This document shows positions 15,875-24,704 of a stretch of DNA of 32,901 bases, piece after piece; within the stretch, counting starts at the first letter, position 1; each line of letters begins with the position of its first letter. A program made the translations under genes and the position numbers. Source of the stretch: Planctomycetota bacterium. GTDB lineage: Bacteria; Planctomycetota; Planctomycetia; Isosphaerales; Isosphaeraceae. The notes beneath the pieces were generated by a model. That model saw nothing but the letters and a program-made list of their open reading frames with translations, was not told the DNA's origin and made no database searches. The stretch covers positions 1-32,901 of the forward strand of contig JAJYWB010000076.1 of assembly GCA_021791715.1 (NCBI GenBank). The letters are read 5' to 3'.

Positions 15875-16699
15875 GTGGCAAGAAAGAAAACGCCGAGGAC
15901 GCGCGCCAATGTCAAGGCGATGGTATCGAGCCGATTACGCGACGTCCGCCAGGAAATGTTCGGCGAGCACGGGGGGCCCGAGCTCGCACGCCGGCTGGGA
16001 CTGCCGGCTCGTACGTGGTACAATTATGAAACAGGTGTGACCGTCCCCGCCGAAGTCCTCCTGTCGTTCATCGAACAGACCGGCGTCAATCCGATCTGGC
16101 TCCTTTCGGGCAAAGGTCCGCGATACCGCCAGGGGGTCGAGGATATGGTTCTCGCCGATCTCAGCCCCGTCGAGCTGATTCGCCGCGGCCTGCAAAAATT
16201 GGAGGAGTCGCAAACGACCGGCGCCGCGACCTTCGACCCGCGCTCGGGAGAAATCCCCGCCGAGGCGCTCGCCGATTTTATTCCAGTGAATATCGTTTCA
16301 CTTGATAATCTCACCAAGCCCGTGATCACGCCGAGCATGATCGAGGGTCGGATCATGGCGTATCGCCAGTGGCTGCTCAATCCTTCCGAAACGTATGCGG
16401 CGCGGCTTATCGACGATTCGATGGCGCCGATTCTTCCCGAGGGATCGATCGTCGCGGTCGATCGCGCGATGACCGATCCCCGATTGCTTCACGGACGGAT
16501 CGTCGTCGCGCTCGCAGAAGGTAAACCCGTCGTCCGTCGGCTTGAAATTAGCGGTCGACATATCTTGCTGCGGCCAAACCGCGTCGGCGCCGACCACGCG
16601 ATCATTCCGATCCCTTACAACGACGAAGCGGCGCCGGGGCCCGATCGACCGATCGTCGGCCAGGTCGTTTGGTCGTGGAGCCGATTCCTCTCGTCCTGA
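15875..16699 (+). CDS. HTH and S24 peptidase-like repressor, catalytic lysine missing
   Basis: A 274-residue regulator starting at GTG 15875. Residues about 33-60 form a Cro/C1-type helix-turn-helix (ELARRLGLPARTWYNYETG). The C-terminal half is a LexA/C2-like S24 domain with DDSMAPIL holding the nucleophile Ser182 and a GSIVAVDR strand. Where self-cleaving members have Lys in a VVKR-type segment, this protein has PVVRRLE (Arg221/222). It is therefore probably not a self-cleaving switch but may use the S24 fold for dimerisation. Closely similar planctomycete proteins seem to share this feature (from memory). The operator and target genes are unknown; dgoK is convergent. The 3' end, including the stop codon, is duplicated in tandem just downstream. 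Confidence 0.85.
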   Translation: MARKKTPRTRANVKAMVSSRLRDVRQEMFGEHGGPELARRLGLPARTWYNYETGVTVPAEVLLSFIEQTGVNPIWLLSGKGPRYRQGVEDMVLADLSPVELIRRGLQKLEESQTTGAATFDPRSGEIPAEALADFIPVNIVSLDNLTKPVITPSMIEGRIMAYRQWLLNPSETYAARLIDDSMAPILPEGSIVAVDRAMTDPRLLHGRIVVALAEGKPVVRRLEISGRHILLRPNRVGADHAIIPIPYNDEAAPGPDRPIVGQVVWSWSRFLSS

Positions 16700-16765
16700 A
16701 ACGATCGGATCGTCGGCCGGGTCGGTTTGGTCGTGGAGTCGATTCCTCTCGTCCTGAAACGATCG
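16651..16765. repeat. 57-bp tandem duplication of a gene 3' end
   Basis: GATCGTCGGCC starts at 16651 and 16708, and the two 57-base units agree almost throughout, including the coding end (VVWSWSRFLSS) and stop. The first unit belongs to the S24 regulator, the second is a downstream copy with a few substitutions. A recent slipped duplication explains it. The bases 16766-16858 up to the dgoK stop are AT-rich and hold nothing else. Confidence 0.85.
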
Positions 16766-16858
16766 GATCGATCAGGTATAACGGAATCGATATGTAGTTG
16801 TAATATCAAAGTCCAATACCTTGTTCCATTGAATAGCGAGTCGATGCGCGTCGTCTTA

Positions 16859-17890
16859 TTAATTCGGGGCGATCGGTTGATCGGGTCGGTTCGCGGTCCA
16901 TGCGACCGCGGCCGCGCCGATCGCCGCGGCGCGGTCGGCGACGTCGTCCGAAAGGATCGAAACCGAAGATCCCAGCGCCTCGGTCAGTCGCTCGGCGTAA
17001 AGCGAGCGGAGAGGCTCTCGGCCGCCGATCCAGATGCGTTTGGAAGGCGTCCGATCGATCCTCGCCGCGACGCTCGCGACGTCGGACTCGACCACCCCCC
17101 CCAACCAAAAAGCGAACCTTTGATTCGCATCGAGATTCCCTTGTAACGCCGCGATCCGAACCAAAAACGCCGCCCGACCCAAACCGTCGTGTCGACACGC
17201 CTCCATCCCCAGTCGAACCGAGTCGTGATCGAGCGTTTCGGGCCAGTCGATCGGTAAACTTGAAGAAATTAGTGTGTGTTTGGCGATAGCCGACGTGAAC
17301 TCGCCGGCCAACGTGGTGAAACTTGATGTAATTTTACCTGATAAATTAACATGAACAATCTTTGTATGAGATCCGGGCCACACGTAGGTTTCCGCGGCTT
17401 TTTCGCGGTCGGGCCGATCGCGATCGAGGAGGAGCCGCGCGCCGAGCGTTTCGCATTCCTCGCCTCTCATCACGTCGGCTTCGATCCAGCCTTTGGGCCC
17501 TTGCGCGGGGGGCGTTTTAACGCCCGGGACGACGACGACGGGTTGATCGAGTCCGATCGGTTCGCGATAAACGACGATTCCGCGAGCGAGTTCGGCGATT
17601 CCCGCGGGAGCGTCGACATGAGGGACCGCGATCAAGCCGGCCTCCGACCCCAGCATCCCCGCCGCAGTCACGAGTTCGATCCGTTCTCCTCGCGCGGCGG
17701 CCGCCGCTTCGAGAACCGCGTCGCGAATTCCCGCGGCGAGCGGCGATCGGCTCGCCTCGAGAACCGTCGTTCGAGCCCCGACCGAACGTCGAGCCGTCGC
17801 CAAGATCCGATCGCCTCGAACCAACCGCGCTCTCGTGTTCGTCGTACCGCCGTCGATCGCGATCGCCAAGAATTTGTCGGGAAACCACAC
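16859..17890 (-). CDS. dgoK: 2-dehydro-3-deoxygalactonokinase
   Basis: A 343-residue sugar-acid kinase that phosphorylates 2-dehydro-3-deoxygalactonate with ATP in the De Ley-Doudoroff galactonate pathway. Start is GTG at 17890 with GGGAGG upstream. The N-terminal phosphate loop IDGGTTNTRARLV (residues 13-25), the family segments VVVVPGVKTP and DVMRGEE, and WPGSHTKIVHV followed by TTLAGE are all present, as is the C-terminal GG-EPL-S-YAE region. Length fits the family. No other galactonate gene is nearby, so it may have another physiological partner. Residues around WPGSHTKIVHVNLSGKI are encoded by a local run of AT-rich codons (about 17255-17350). Gene divergence from the next regulator leaves 168 bases for promoters. 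Confidence 0.9.
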   Translation of the reverse strand: MWFPDKFLAIAIDGGTTNTRARLVRGDRILATARRSVGARTTVLEASRSPLAAGIRDAVLEAAAAARGERIELVTAAGMLGSEAGLIAVPHVDAPAGIAELARGIVVYREPIGLDQPVVVVPGVKTPPAQGPKGWIEADVMRGEECETLGARLLLDRDRPDREKAAETYVWPGSHTKIVHVNLSGKITSSFTTLAGEFTSAIAKHTLISSSLPIDWPETLDHDSVRLGMEACRHDGLGRAAFLVRIAALQGNLDANQRFAFWLGGVVESDVASVAARIDRTPSKRIWIGGREPLRSLYAERLTEALGSSVSILSDDVADRAAAIGAAAVAWTANRPDQPIAPN

Positions 17891-18058
17891 GATTCGCCGC
17901 CTCCCTCGATTCGCTTTGTCGCGCCGATCGCGCTTGAAAAGCTCGGCTCGTTAGCCGATCATCCGCTGCGCCGACACGCAAACGCTTGTTCTTACCAAAC
18001 GCGCGCCCCGTTTTCTCCAAGAAAAGCCGCGCCGTTATCCTTAAGAAGCGAATTCTCC

Positions 18059-19462
18059 ATGAACGCCCCGCGACCGTCGAGCGTCAAGCTTGAAAAAATT
18101 TGGGGACGAGCCGCCGAACCCGTGTTCGTCTTAAGCGCGAACATGAAGATTGTTTATGTGAACCAGGCGTGGCGTACGGCGACGGGATTCGCATCCGAAC
18201 AGGTCGTGGGGCTGAAATGCTCGCCGGGCCCGATCGACTCGTCGACGAGCCCAGTGGACCTTCTGGCGCGTCGCTTGGCGCCGCCACCCGAGACGCTCGC
18301 GGGTCGACCCGCCTCGAAGTCGACGCTCGTCCCCAACGCGTCCGCCGAACCCGCCGCGAAAATCATCGAATTCTTACCGTTTCATGAACAAGAAACAAGT
18401 AAATTATTATACTTAGTTTGTTTGATGCGAGATCCCGAGTCGGTTTTTCTGGCGGGAGAGACCCGGGCCGATCGCGTTCGAATAGAGCTCGACGCGATTC
18501 GCGCGCGGATCGCGCGCGATCCCAAACTTGACGAGTTGATCGGTCGGGGTCCGGCGCACGCGCGATTGCTCGCTCAAATTCGAGCCGCGGCCGAATCGCG
18601 TTCGCCGCTTTTGATCGTCGGCGAGCCCGGGACGGGCAAGCGTTCGGTCGCTCGCGCGGTGCACAGGCTTGGTTCGACCCGCTCCGACGCTTTGCTAACG
18701 TTCGATTCCGCGACGACTCCGGGAGATCGGCTGATCGCCGAATTGTTTCGAACCGATCCTCGATCGGGTCGAACGCGTTGGAATTTCGCCGATCAATCGA
18801 CGCTTGTATTCACATCGGTCGAGGCGCTCGACCGCGACGCGCAGGCGGGGGTGTTACCGTTGCTCGCCGAGCCCGATCTCGTCCGCGTGATCGCGACGAC
18901 CTCGGCCGATCCGTTCGCTTTGAGACGCGAGGAGAAACTTCGCGACGATTTTTATTACGCGATCACCGTGCAAACGATCGCGCTCGTTCCGCTTCGCGAA
19001 CGATTCGACGAGATTGCGCTTTTGGCGCGGTATTTTCTCGAAAAGATCAACGAGCGAGGGCGCAAGCATCTCTCTGGTTTCACCGAGCGTGCGCTCGAGG
19101 CTCTCTCGTCGTACGATTGGCCGGGCAATCTGGGAGAGCTTAAACGAGTGATCGAATATTCTCATGATAAAGCAAAAGGGGATCGAATCGATCGCGACGA
19201 TTTTCCGCCGATCGTGCGGGGGGATCGTTCGGCGCATTATGTACCTCCCTCGTCGGCGGAGAAGCTCGACCCTCCGCTCGACGAATTTCTCGGGCTTATC
19301 GAGCGTCGGCTGATCGAATACGCGCTCGAGCGAGGCGGGAGGAACAAGTCGAAGGCCGCGGAATACCTCGGCGTTTCTCGTCCCCGGCTTTATCGCCGAA
19401 TCGACGAGCTGAAAATCGCCGACTCGCGCGACGAAACCCCGCCGAAGAACTTGGAATCATAA
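18059..19462 (+). CDS. Sigma-54-activator-like regulator with PAS and degenerate AAA+ domain
   Basis: A 467-residue regulator. The start at ATG 18059 is used because the open frame further upstream is antisense to dgoK. Residues 12-60 form a PAS-like sensor (PVFVLSANMKIVYVNQAWRT). An AAA+ domain follows: Walker A GEPGTGKRS (188-196), a Walker-B position that lacks acidic residues (LVFTSVEALDRDAQ, 249-262), and the arginine-finger region EKLRDDFYYAI with PLRER. The GAFTGA loop needed to contact sigma-54 is absent; the segment reads FRTDPRSGRTRW. A Fis-type HTH lies at 418-452 (RNKSKAAEYLGVSRPRLYRR). It may regulate without driving sigma-54. Possible targets, judged by divergence, include dgoK. 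Confidence 0.85.
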   Translation: MNAPRPSSVKLEKIWGRAAEPVFVLSANMKIVYVNQAWRTATGFASEQVVGLKCSPGPIDSSTSPVDLLARRLAPPPETLAGRPASKSTLVPNASAEPAAKIIEFLPFHEQETSKLLYLVCLMRDPESVFLAGETRADRVRIELDAIRARIARDPKLDELIGRGPAHARLLAQIRAAAESRSPLLIVGEPGTGKRSVARAVHRLGSTRSDALLTFDSATTPGDRLIAELFRTDPRSGRTRWNFADQSTLVFTSVEALDRDAQAGVLPLLAEPDLVRVIATTSADPFALRREEKLRDDFYYAITVQTIALVPLRERFDEIALLARYFLEKINERGRKHLSGFTERALEALSSYDWPGNLGELKRVIEYSHDKAKGDRIDRDDFPPIVRGDRSAHYVPPSSAEKLDPPLDEFLGLIERRLIEYALERGGRNKSKAAEYLGVSRPRLYRRIDELKIADSRDETPPKNLES

Positions 19463-19520
19463 ATCAATAAATTTAAATTTAAGAGGATGCGTATGTGTAA
19501 TTCAAAGTGCGCGGTAATCG

Positions 19521-19553
19521 CCCGGGGCGGAACGTCGAACGCTCCGCCCCGGG
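19521..19553. terminator. Strong hairpin between convergent genes
   Basis: CCCGGGGCGGA (19521-19531) and TCCGCCCCGGG (19543-19553) form a perfect 11-bp GC-rich stem with an 11-base loop. It lies between the end of the regulator (19462) and the end of the minus-strand adaptor gene (19586), so it probably serves as a terminator for both. No clear T-run follows on either strand. Confidence 0.65.
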
Positions 19554-19585
19554 TGGGATTGATTGATAATCCTTCCTTGAATCGC

Positions 19586-21097
19586 TTATGGAATCGTCTG
19601 ATTGACGATGATTTTTTTCCCGTCGATATCGTCGTTCCGCGCCTCGACGATTCGATCACCGGGTTTCAATCCCGAGACGATTTCTTGGAATTCCATTCCC
19701 TTGAAGCTTTTCTGAAGAACCAGATCGCGATCGCCGACCTCGACTCGAGTCTTCACCGCGACTCCGTCGACCTCGCGGTAACAGTACGCCGTGGTCCCCG
19801 ATTCCTCGAGCCGGATGCATTGAGTCGGAACCGCGATCGCCCCCTTCGCCTCGCGAAAACGAATGACGCCCTGTCCATACATCCCGGGTCGGATCGTCCC
19901 CGACGCGTCTGGAATCTCGAATTCCACCTTCAAGGTGTGCGTCGCGGGATCCACCGAATAATCCATTTTAGAAATCTTGGTGCGAATCATATTATTACTT
20001 GCAAGATTCTCAAGTTGAACCGAAACTTCGATTCCGGTTTTCAGGTATTTGACGAACCTGATTGGAACCTGGATCGCTCCCGTCAGTCGCGTCGGGTCGA
20101 CGACGACGAACAACGGCTCTCCTTTTTCGGCGTCGACGCGATCCCCCTCCCTCACGTTCGCCTTCTCGACGATTCCCTCGAACGGAGCTCGGATTTCACC
20201 CGCGGAGATACGTTCGCTTGTTCGATTGAGATAGCGTTCGGCGATGTCGCGATCGAGTTTCGCCTCGTCGAGGTTCGCCTCGGCTTTTTCACTTTCGATC
20301 TTGGCGATCTGGACCGCGGCTTCGGCGCCCGAGATTTTCGCCTGCGCGGTGTCGAGGCTCGCCTTCGCCTCGTTGAGGTGCGCGTCTTCCTCGTCGACAT
20401 AACGACGATCGACCGACCCCGATTTCCAAAGCGAATTGATGCGATCGAACTGAAGTTTGCGGAATTTGACTCGGCTTTCGGCGCCCGCCAATTCCGCCTG
20501 GGCCGCCGCCAACTCCTGTTTTTTCGATTCGATCGCGGCCTTCGATTGCTTGAACATGATCTCGGCGTTTTGAATTTTGAGTCTCGCCTTCTCGATCTGG
20601 ATCCGAGCGTCGGCGGGTCGATCGCTCGAATAATCGACGATTTGAGCGAGAACTTGTCCCTTTTTCACGCGATCCCCCGCCTCGGCGGTTTTTTCCGAAA
20701 CGACGAATCCCGAAAGTCGCGAATAAACCCGCGCGACGCGTCCCGATCGGATCGAAACGGGTTGAGACATCTCAACATAAAAATCAACGGGTTTCACCTC
20801 GAAATCCGTGACATGAACAGGATTATTATCATCGATAATTTTCGGTTTCGAGGCCGCGATCGCCTTGTTTCCGGCGGGGCTCCCGCCGGGTTTCGCGGCC
20901 TCGCGGGGTCGATCGTCGCCGCGGGTCGGTTCGCCGCGAAGCGCTCCGATCCATCCCACCCCGACGATTGTCGCCGCGACGGCGCACCAGCGAATCGCGG
21001 AATGCGGCGAGCATGTCGCGCACCCTTTCGACCCCTCGATCCGTTCGAGCCGCCGCGCCAGTCGTGTCGCTCTCGCATTCGCATTCGCCTTCGCCAT
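19586..21097 (-). CDS. HlyD/RND-type membrane fusion (periplasmic adaptor) protein
   Basis: A protein of 503 residues starting at ATG 21097 with GGGAGG nine bases upstream; TTG 21103 is in frame but has no better site. A hydrophobic anchor follows near residues 36-55 (IRWCAVAATIVGVGWIGAL). Then the adaptor architecture: a lipoyl half-motif (SRLSGFVVSEKTAEAGDRVKKGQVL), long coiled-coil helices rich in Lys, Glu and Ala (about 170-300), the second lipoyl half IRAPFEGIVEKANVREGDRV, and beta-barrel plus membrane-proximal domains (IRPGMYGQGVIRF). Such proteins link an inner-membrane pump to an outer-membrane channel. No pump or channel gene is adjacent here, so substrate and partner are unknown. 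Confidence 0.9.
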   Translation of the reverse strand: MAKANANARATRLARRLERIEGSKGCATCSPHSAIRWCAVAATIVGVGWIGALRGEPTRGDDRPREAAKPGGSPAGNKAIAASKPKIIDDNNPVHVTDFEVKPVDFYVEMSQPVSIRSGRVARVYSRLSGFVVSEKTAEAGDRVKKGQVLAQIVDYSSDRPADARIQIEKARLKIQNAEIMFKQSKAAIESKKQELAAAQAELAGAESRVKFRKLQFDRINSLWKSGSVDRRYVDEEDAHLNEAKASLDTAQAKISGAEAAVQIAKIESEKAEANLDEAKLDRDIAERYLNRTSERISAGEIRAPFEGIVEKANVREGDRVDAEKGEPLFVVVDPTRLTGAIQVPIRFVKYLKTGIEVSVQLENLASNNMIRTKISKMDYSVDPATHTLKVEFEIPDASGTIRPGMYGQGVIRFREAKGAIAVPTQCIRLEESGTTAYCYREVDGVAVKTRVEVGDRDLVLQKSFKGMEFQEIVSGLKPGDRIVEARNDDIDGKKIIVNQTIP

Positions 21098-21440
21098 GAT
21101 CAAGACCTCCCGATGAATTCGCGTTCGAGCGATCGGCCCGATCGAGCCGTATCGAACGCGATAAGTCCGCCGATCACGCTTCTCGGTTCCTTCGTCGTCG
21201 CGCCGTCGATTCGCGTTCGCGATCGCTCATATCCGAAATCGAACTCGCCGACCTCGCCTCGAGATCGAGCGAATCGATCGGGTTCCCGCGGATCGAACCC
21301 CGCGGCGAGCGACCGTCGACGTTAATTATTTAACGGCTAACGGTATGTTACGATCTTCGTTTGGATTTGGCAAGGGGCTCTTTTTTGATGAAGGAGAATT
21401 GGTTCGGCCGATCGGCCGGGAGGTATTTGAAATCGTCGGG

Positions 21441-21463
21441 GATCGATCGCATATCGATCGATC
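21441..21463. promoter_or_regulatory. 9-bp inverted repeat, possible operator for the VapC operon
   Basis: GATCGATCG (21441-21449), spacer CATAT, CGATCGATC (21455-21463) is a perfect inverted repeat about 190 bases upstream of the toxin operon. Toxin-antitoxin complexes often bind such sites. GATCG is abundant here, so chance is possible. The rest of the 21098-21652 gap contains no gene I can support; an AT-rich stretch near 21320-21350 could hold a promoter. Confidence 0.3.
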
Positions 21464-21652
21464 GCTTTGAACCGACTTTGTGAGCCGAGATTAGGGGTGC
21501 GGTTTCCAATACAACGTCGACACGAAATCGAAGACTTCATAGAATCAATCGTGTTCAAAACGCCGATTCATGGCGATTCGTCCGGGCTCGATCGACGCCT
21601 AAAACGATCGCCGAATCGAGGTCGAATTCAAAGTCGATTCGGGAGATTAATA

Positions 21653-22597
21653 TTGAATTATGTAACTCGAACAATTACATTGACAAGTGAGCGCCATTTT
21701 GGTCGCCGCATTCCGTCGACGGCATTGGGTATCGTTCTTGAAACGATCTCGGATTCGGTCGTTCGATCGGTGTCGATGGCGTTTCGAGGTCGCAGCTCCG
21801 TCGACGGTCCGCGTCCCTCCCGAATCGAAGCCGCGGCCGATATTCGCTTCATGGAACATCGCGGCGCCGACGAATCGACGCTTGTTTTCGAAATCCCCAC
21901 GCTCGGCGAAGCTCTGAACGAGCTTTACGATCCTCACAAAAATCGTCGTTCCCTCCCCGATCCCGATCAAACAGGTTTCGAATTATTGGCCAAAGTCGTC
22001 GGAGAAGTGGCGGCTAATAACGTCGACAGCGACCAATTTGATAGGAATATGCTCAAATATCTAATGAAATTTCGGTTTGCTTTAAAGAGATCGTTTCGTG
22101 AGATTCGCTTTGACACGATCGACGCTTCGGAGTCGATCGCGACGATCGATTCGCATTGGATCGAGATCGCTCGCGAGATCCGCTCGGCGACGCCTCCGCC
22201 GCGCCGGGTTCGTATCGTTGGAACGCTTGATATGTTACGCGTGAGCACACAGGGATTTGAACTGAGGCTCGACGACGGCGAGAGCGTGCCCGGGGTGCTT
22301 CTTAAGGGATCGATCGTCGACGTCGCCGAGGTTTTAAACCGACGCGTCATGATCGTCGGCCGCGCGATTTATCGTGCGTCGGGTCGCATCCTGCGAATCG
22401 ACGCCGATTCGATCGCGATCACCGATTCGACCTCGTCGGTCTGGACAAAAATCCCGGCGCCCGAGGCGTCGCGATCCGAATTGAGAAGGAGAGCGGCGGA
22501 ACGCCGATCGCGCGACGGCGCCGCGACGCTTATTGGAAGTTGGCCGGGCGACGAGTCCGATCAAGAGATCGATCGAGCTCTCGAGGAAATCGGCTAA
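21653..22597 (+). CDS. Large partner protein upstream of VapC, possible antitoxin
   Basis: About 314 residues. The frame is open from 21467, but TTG 21653 is preferred because GGGAG lies seven bases upstream and recalled relatives begin near MNYVTRTITL. No VapB-type DNA-binding motif (AbrB, MetJ/Arc or Phd) is obvious. The segments ETISDSVVRSVSMAFRGRSS, FEIPTLGEALNELY, then VRIVGTLDMLRVSTQGFELRL and VLNRRVMIVGRAIYRASGR occur in a family seen directly upstream of PIN-domain toxins in planctomycetes and cyanobacteria (from memory). Its stop is directly adjacent to the toxin ATG. The C-terminal 60 residues are Arg/Ser-rich. An antitoxin role is inferred from the operon arrangement only. Confidence 0.65.
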   Translation: MNYVTRTITLTSERHFGRRIPSTALGIVLETISDSVVRSVSMAFRGRSSVDGPRPSRIEAAADIRFMEHRGADESTLVFEIPTLGEALNELYDPHKNRRSLPDPDQTGFELLAKVVGEVAANNVDSDQFDRNMLKYLMKFRFALKRSFREIRFDTIDASESIATIDSHWIEIAREIRSATPPPRRVRIVGTLDMLRVSTQGFELRLDDGESVPGVLLKGSIVDVAEVLNRRVMIVGRAIYRASGRILRIDADSIAITDSTSSVWTKIPAPEASRSELRRRAAERRSRDGAATLIGSWPGDESDQEIDRALEEIG

Positions 22598-23041
22598 ATG
22601 ATCGCTCAAGATCTCTATCTCCTCGATACAAACGTCGTCGTTGAACTGATTCGGGGAAATCGGCGCGGAAAATATATCGATGAAAAATTCAAATTATTAC
22701 GATCGATCGATACCCTCCATATATCCGTCGTGACGATCGGCGAAACGCTCGCTCTCGCTCGAAGCCTGGGTTGGGGAAAGGAGAAATCCGAAGCTCTGAA
22801 ATCAATACTAAGACGACTTATTATTTTAGATATCAATAACGACGAGATTCTCAACGCTTACGCGTCGATCGATCACTATAGTTTGCGATCGGGAGTTAGG
22901 ATGGGAAAGAACGACGTATGGATCGCCGCGACGGCGCACGCTTCGGAGACGGTCCTTCTCACTTCCGATCGTGATTTCGATCATCTCGATGGAAAATGGA
23001 TCGATCGCGTCTGGATCGATCCCGACGACCGGGCGATTTAA
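22598..23041 (+). CDS. vapC: VapC-family PIN-domain ribonuclease toxin
   Basis: A 147-residue PIN-domain protein starting at ATG 22598, the base right after the stop of the upstream gene. Acidic metal ligands are in place: Asp10 (LLDTNVVVEL), Glu49 (TIGETLA), Asp106 (KNDVWIAATA) and Asp124/126 (SDRDFDHL). VapC toxins cleave tRNA or rRNA in a magnesium-dependent way. Codon use around residues 28-40 and 65-85 is AT-rich. Cognate partner: probably the larger upstream protein, since no standard VapB is present. Confidence 0.88.
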   Translation: MIAQDLYLLDTNVVVELIRGNRRGKYIDEKFKLLRSIDTLHISVVTIGETLALARSLGWGKEKSEALKSILRRLIILDINNDEILNAYASIDHYSLRSGVRMGKNDVWIAATAHASETVLLTSDRDFDHLDGKWIDRVWIDPDDRAI

Positions 23042-23092
23042 GATCGCCTCGATCGGCGCCGGCGGATTTCGAACGAAATCAAGGGTTGATGA

Positions 23093-23128
23093 CTTGATCG
23101 AATCTCGATTTTCTCGCGATCGATCAAG
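23093..23128. terminator. Inverted repeat between convergent vapC and permease genes
   Basis: CTTGATCGA (23093-23101) and TCGATCAAG (23120-23128) form a perfect 9-bp inverted repeat with an 18-base loop that itself can pair in part. It overlaps the permease stop codon on the minus strand. Without T-runs it is only a candidate bidirectional terminator. Confidence 0.3.
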
Positions 23129-24704
23129 CCTCGCCCGCGGCTGCCGCGGCCGAGGTCGGTCCCGTTTCCAACGCCGCCGCGGCCGCGGTCGCACGATCCG
23201 CGGCGTCGATGTTACGCAAATTGAGCGCGCTGTTCTTGCGGCTATAGCCGAAATAAATCACAAACCCGACCGCCAACCAGCCGAACAACCGCAGCCAATT
23301 TTCAACAGGGAGTGAACACATTAACATGAAACAAGTGGCGATGCCGAGGATCGCGGTCCAGGGCATCAGCGGGACGCGGAACGGCCGAACCGCGTCGGGG
23401 TTGGTGCGACGCATGATCAGCACCGCGCCGCAGACGATCGCGAACGCGAGCAGCGTGCCGATGTTCACCAATTCGGCGAGGATATCGATCGGCAACAACG
23501 CCCCCAATGTTCCCACGAAAATCCCGGTCAAAATCGTCGATTTCCAGGGGGTGTGGAATTTGGGATGAATCGACGCGAAAAAGCTTCTGGGCAAAAGACC
23601 GTCGCGAGCCATCGCCAGACAAATCCTCGGCTGGCTCAGCATCATCACCAACAAAACCGACGTGATCCCCGTGAGCGCGCCGATCGTGATCACCGTGTTC
23701 GCCCATGTTAAACCCTTTTGCATGAACGCGTTCGATACCGGAGCGTCCTTGTCGATCAAATCGTAACGAATCATTCCCGTCAACACGCCGGCGACCAAAA
23801 CATATAGTATGGTACACACAATTAACGATACGATGATTCCGAACGGGACGTCGCGTTTGGGGTTTTTGGCCTCTTCGGATTGTGTCGAGACCGCGTCGAA
23901 GCCGATGTACGCGAAGAAGATCATCGCCGATCCCGCGAGCATGCCGACGGGTTTGCCGTCTTCGAGTCCGCCGATCGTCCATTCCTTGACGCCGAAAAAG
24001 CTGATCCCCGCGAACCCCTTGGGAGCGAACGGACTCCAGTTCGCCGGATCGATGTAAAACGCGCCGAGCGCGATCACCAAAAACACCACCGAAAGCTTGA
24101 CGATCACCATCGTCGCGTTGAACCGGGCGCTCTCCTTGATCCCCAACACCAGGATCGTCGTGATCACCGCGGTGATCGCGACCGCGGGAAAATCGAACAG
24201 CGAACCCGTCCCCACGATCCGAGAAACCTTCTCCTGTACCTCGTATTTAAACGGCGCCGTACTAATAATTGTAGGAACATGTAAATGAAAGATAGCCAAA
24301 AGTGCTTGAAAGTATTTGGACCAGCCGTGCGCGACGGTCGCGGCGCCGACCGCGTATTCGAGGACGAGATCCCAGCCGATGATCCACGCGAAGAGTTCTC
24401 CGAGCGTCGCGTACGCGTAGGTGTAGGCCGATCCCGCGACGGGAACCATCGCCGCGAACTCGGCGTAGCAGAGCGCCGCGAAGATGCACGCGATCCCCGC
24501 GACGACGAATGAAAGCATGAGCGCCGGACCGGCCTGATCGTGCGCCGCCTTGCCGATCAGGACGAAGATCCCCGTGCCGATGATCGCCCCGACTCCGAGC
24601 GCCGTCAGCCCCCACGGTCCCAGCACGCGTTTGAGCCGACCCTCCCCCTCCATCTCTCCCAAAATCTGTGCGAGCGGCTTCTTGGCGAATAACGGACTGC
24701 TCAT
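23124..24704 (-). CDS. APC-family cationic amino-acid permease
   Basis: A 526-residue inner-membrane transporter, with AGGAG about 10 bases before the ATG. It starts with a cytosolic segment (KPLAQILGEMEGEGRLKRVL), as in the cationic amino-acid transporter group, then TM1 with the APC signature GVGAIIGTGIFVLIG (about 36-50). About 12 hydrophobic helices are visible, including ALCYAEFAAMVPVAGSAYTYAYATLGELFAWIIGWDL split into TM2-TM3. A conserved FFAYIGFDAVSTQSEE follows near residue 237. The C-terminus is Ala-rich and low-complexity. Likely substrates are basic amino acids, but this subfamily is not substrate-specific by sequence alone. A short AT-rich codon run lies around 24245-24295. Confidence 0.92.
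   Translation of the reverse strand: MSSPLFAKKPLAQILGEMEGEGRLKRVLGPWGLTALGVGAIIGTGIFVLIGKAAHDQAGPALMLSFVVAGIACIFAALCYAEFAAMVPVAGSAYTYAYATLGELFAWIIGWDLVLEYAVGAATVAHGWSKYFQALLAIFHLHVPTIISTAPFKYEVQEKVSRIVGTGSLFDFPAVAITAVITTILVLGIKESARFNATMVIVKLSVVFLVIALGAFYIDPANWSPFAPKGFAGISFFGVKEWTIGGLEDGKPVGMLAGSAMIFFAYIGFDAVSTQSEEAKNPKRDVPFGIIVSLIVCTILYVLVAGVLTGMIRYDLIDKDAPVSNAFMQKGLTWANTVITIGALTGITSVLLVMMLSQPRICLAMARDGLLPRSFFASIHPKFHTPWKSTILTGIFVGTLGALLPIDILAELVNIGTLLAFAIVCGAVLIMRRTNPDAVRPFRVPLMPWTAILGIATCFMLMCSLPVENWLRLFGWLAVGFVIYFGYSRKNSALNLRNIDAADRATAAAAALETGPTSAAAAAGEA

Noticed and set aside
17351..18058. N-terminal 236 residues of the open frame leading into the PAS regulator
   Set aside because: This part is antisense to dgoK and Arg-rich; the domain homology starts at 18059.
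21460..21530. Possible tRNA because of a short GC-rich hairpin-like stretch
   Set aside because: No T-loop GTTCGA-type motif or cloverleaf could be assembled.
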